Source: Mycoplasmataceae bacterium
Lineage (GTDB): Bacteria > Bacillota_I > Bacilli_A > Mycoplasmatales > Mycoplasmoidaceae
DNA: 64,000 bases
Assembly: GCA_031290395.1 (NCBI GenBank)
Contig: JAITNN010000006.1
Location: 152,221-216,220 of the forward strand
Direction: 5' to 3'
Of this stretch, positions 63,974 to 64,000 are shown piece by piece. Below the pieces are notes generated by a model. It did no database searches. It had not been told where the DNA came from and worked only from the letters and a program-made list of their open reading frames with translations. The translations under genes and the position numbers were made by a program. Every line of letters starts with the position of its first letter. The stretch's first letter is position 1.

Positions 63974-64000
63974 GGCATATTACCATCCCTTCAAGTAGTA

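Overview
The window is low-GC DNA from a mollicute that reads UGA as tryptophan. Nearly every long gene contains in-frame TGA codons at expected Trp positions, and a tRNA-Trp with anticodon UCA lies at 9358-9433. The gene set points to a fermentative, oxygen-sensitive organism: pyruvate formate-lyase with its activase, class III ribonucleotide reductase with its activase, a 2-oxoacid:ferredoxin oxidoreductase, superoxide reductase (desulfoferrodoxin) and the [4Fe-4S] enzyme IspG. Many lipoproteins, BspA-type leucine-rich repeats, UPF0134-like coiled-coil proteins and poly-G contingency tracts suggest a host- or protist-associated lifestyle. I cannot name the species from sequence alone.

Layout. 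1-4 kb: end of a MarR-type regulator and a heterodimeric ABC exporter. 4-9.3 kb (minus): lipid kinase, a lipoprotein, an SGNH esterase, a PHP phosphatase and a PI-PLC-like membrane enzyme switched off by a G9 tract. 9.4-9.7 kb: tRNA-Trp and acyl carrier protein. 9.8-19.6 kb (minus): a surface-protein operon with two ~930-residue tandem paralogs and a 944-residue repeat protein. 19.6-21.5 kb: dnaK under a CIRCE operator. 21.5-24.6 kb (minus): lspA, rluD-like, tsaB, GNAT, dhaL. 24.7-31 kb (plus): an eight-gene operon for oxidising branched-chain amino acids to acyl phosphates and ATP. 31-33.3 kb: an unusual ABC exporter divergent from a 37-residue peptide gene. 33.4-36 kb: pyrG and ispG. 36.7-42.7 kb: a split pyruvate formate-lyase, an unknown 607-residue gene, a broken permease and pflA. 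42.8-45.4 kb: an ABC-2 exporter and a second phase-off gene. 45.5-51.4 kb (minus): ffh, tyrS, a ParA-like gene, rsmG, mnmG. 51.4-53.2 kb: superoxide reductase, a GDPD-like phosphodiesterase, a membrane protein. 53.2-61.3 kb: a dispersed, split class III RNR system interrupted by inserted cassettes. 61.3-64 kb: UPF0134-like genes, a peptide gene with a GG motif and a broken BspA-like lipoprotein.

The most striking feature is that both glycyl radical enzymes are split. The pyruvate formate-lyase core and the NrdD core each stop just before the glycyl radical domain. That domain is instead encoded as a separate small gene with its own ribosome binding site (79 aa at 38858-39097; 62 aa at 53549-53737). 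In NrdD the cut falls inside the zinc ribbon, so the metal site would have to be assembled from two chains.

Other highlights are three G9 tracts (two inside genes, both in the off phase, and one abutting a -10 box), a branched-chain amino acid ATP-generating operon, and a 233-bp duplication of the nrdG 3' end flanking an inserted AlbA_2-type gene.
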